Positions 50,070 to 50,599 of a stretch of 50,599 nucleotides of DNA are shown in pieces. The notes under the pieces were generated by a model. It did not search any database, was not told the DNA's origin, and worked only from the letters and a program-made list of their open reading frames with translations. Every line of letters begins with the position of its first letter. The stretch's first letter is position 1. The stretch covers positions 43,419 through 94,017 of the forward strand of contig MU603970.1 in the NCBI GenBank assembly GCA_025201845.1. The letters are read 5' to 3'. This stretch comes from Martensiomyces pterosporus (taxonomy: Eukaryota; Kickxellomycota; Kickxellomycetes; Kickxellales; Kickxellaceae). The position numbers and the translations under genes were made by a program.

Positions 50070-50495
50070 ATGAAGCTTCAATCACTTTTCTCACTTTCCT
50101 CAGTTGCGATTGGCACCATAGCTGCTCTCCCTAGCGACAGCCACGACCCCAGCATCGCCAGAAGGAGCTTCGCCTCCATCAGCCGTTTGTTCCTCGGCTA
50201 CGGCTCCCACTACACTCCCACCCTCGGCGCTTGCGGCTGGGAGAACTCTAGCAGCGACTTGGTCGTTGCCATCAGCCCCCATCTGTACGGAAGCACGTCC
50301 CAGTCAAGCCAGTCCCCTCTTTGCGGCCTGTGTGTCCTGGTCAAGGGTCCGCGCAGCTATGTCAAGGCAAAGGTTGCTGGCGAGTGCATTGCCTGCAACT
50401 CTGGCGACCTGGAGCTCTCAGAGTCTGCATACAGCAGGATTGCCAGCCTGGACACCAACCGTGTCAGCATCTCCTGGACACTCGTCGCTTGCTAA
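50070..50495 (+). CDS. Secreted expansin-like DPBB protein 3, diverged
   Basis: 141 aa. Signal peptide MKLQSLFSLSSVAIGTIAALP, a short basic linker (ARRSFASISRL), then the barrel: GYGSHYTPTLGACGWEN, LYGSTSQ, LCGLCVLVKGP, VKAKVAGECIACNSGDLELSESAY, ending SISWTLVAC. The six Cys are kept, but the core Asp before the second Cys pair is Gly-Glu (AGEC instead of TDAC or VDRC) and the F-S-G-D-G-T motif is altered. So the fold is probably retained while the Asp-dependent function may be lost or changed. The start is set by the signal peptide; the frame is open upstream. Confidence 0.85.
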   Translation: MKLQSLFSLSSVAIGTIAALPSDSHDPSIARRSFASISRLFLGYGSHYTPTLGACGWENSSSDLVVAISPHLYGSTSQSSQSPLCGLCVLVKGPRSYVKAKVAGECIACNSGDLELSESAYSRIASLDTNRVSISWTLVAC

Positions 50496-50599
50496 GCCGC
50501 TGGCAAGAACATAGTGGCTAGTTCGTCCTTCCCACGCCTGCTCCACCGGTTGCACTCGTTTGGGCAATACGCTGCACATGATAAAGAGCACCTAAGTGA

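Noticed and set aside
1..50599. CRISPR array, operon with Shine-Dalgarno sites, riboswitch or phage elements
   Set aside because: Spliced genes and mitochondrial presequences show a eukaryotic nuclear genome; no such arrays or sites are present.

Overview
The window is nuclear DNA of a filamentous, early-diverging fungus. Genes sit 0.3-3 kb apart on both strands. Introns are short GT-AG introns (about 100-116 bp, one of 258 bp), some with CTAAC or CTGAC branch sites. Fungal markers are a Zn2Cys6 regulator, a division-2 chitin synthase, complex I 49-kDa subunit, expansin-like secreted proteins and an F-box-like relic. The gene flavour fits Kickxellomycotina (Coemansia-like), but that placement is inference from family resemblance, not a search result. 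A 10-N scaffold gap lies at 30011-30020.

Layout. 1-7 kb: a 55-aa C2H2 microprotein, REX4-type RNA exonuclease (-), a large Zn2Cys6 transcription factor (-). 7.9-10.4 kb: a multi-Myb protein whose frame is broken, or spliced around, by a 103-bp-period tandem duplication. 10.4-16.2 kb: an accessory stretch with an F-box-like relic, a crinkler/FunK1-type N-terminal module without kinase, a 139-bp tandem duplication, and an inverted pair of unknown paralogues (one intact, one with a nonsense codon). 16.7-28.8 kb: MDR-type NADP oxidoreductase (-), mitochondrial NAPE-PLD-like hydrolase (+), a 3-kb empty stretch, class IV-like chitin synthase (+), UBXN1-like Cdc48 cofactor (-). 28.8-30.7 kb: contig junction with the same 651 bp on both sides of the gap. 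32-39 kb: two more C2H2 microproteins (+), complex I 49-kDa (-), metaxin-like SAM component (-), TANGO2 (+), a fourth C2H2 microprotein (-). 40-46.5 kb: 3-methylcrotonyl-CoA carboxylase alpha (-), mucin-like secreted/GPI proteins (-), dihydroorotase (+). 47.3-50.5 kb: three tandem secreted expansin-like (DPBB) genes.

Most housekeeping genes are unrelated in function; four are mitochondrial (complex I, metaxin, MCC alpha, NAPE-PLD-like). The strongest undescribed signal is a family of four dispersed 47-55-aa proteins, each almost nothing but one C2H2 finger with identical spacing and a shared C-terminal H-x-F/Y/F-x-P-L tail, each with a TATA box 170-290 bp upstream of its ATG. The second is a tandem exon duplication placed so that splicing between its two AG|GT sites would remove exactly one copy and restore the protein, which is what birth of a spliceosomal intron would look like.
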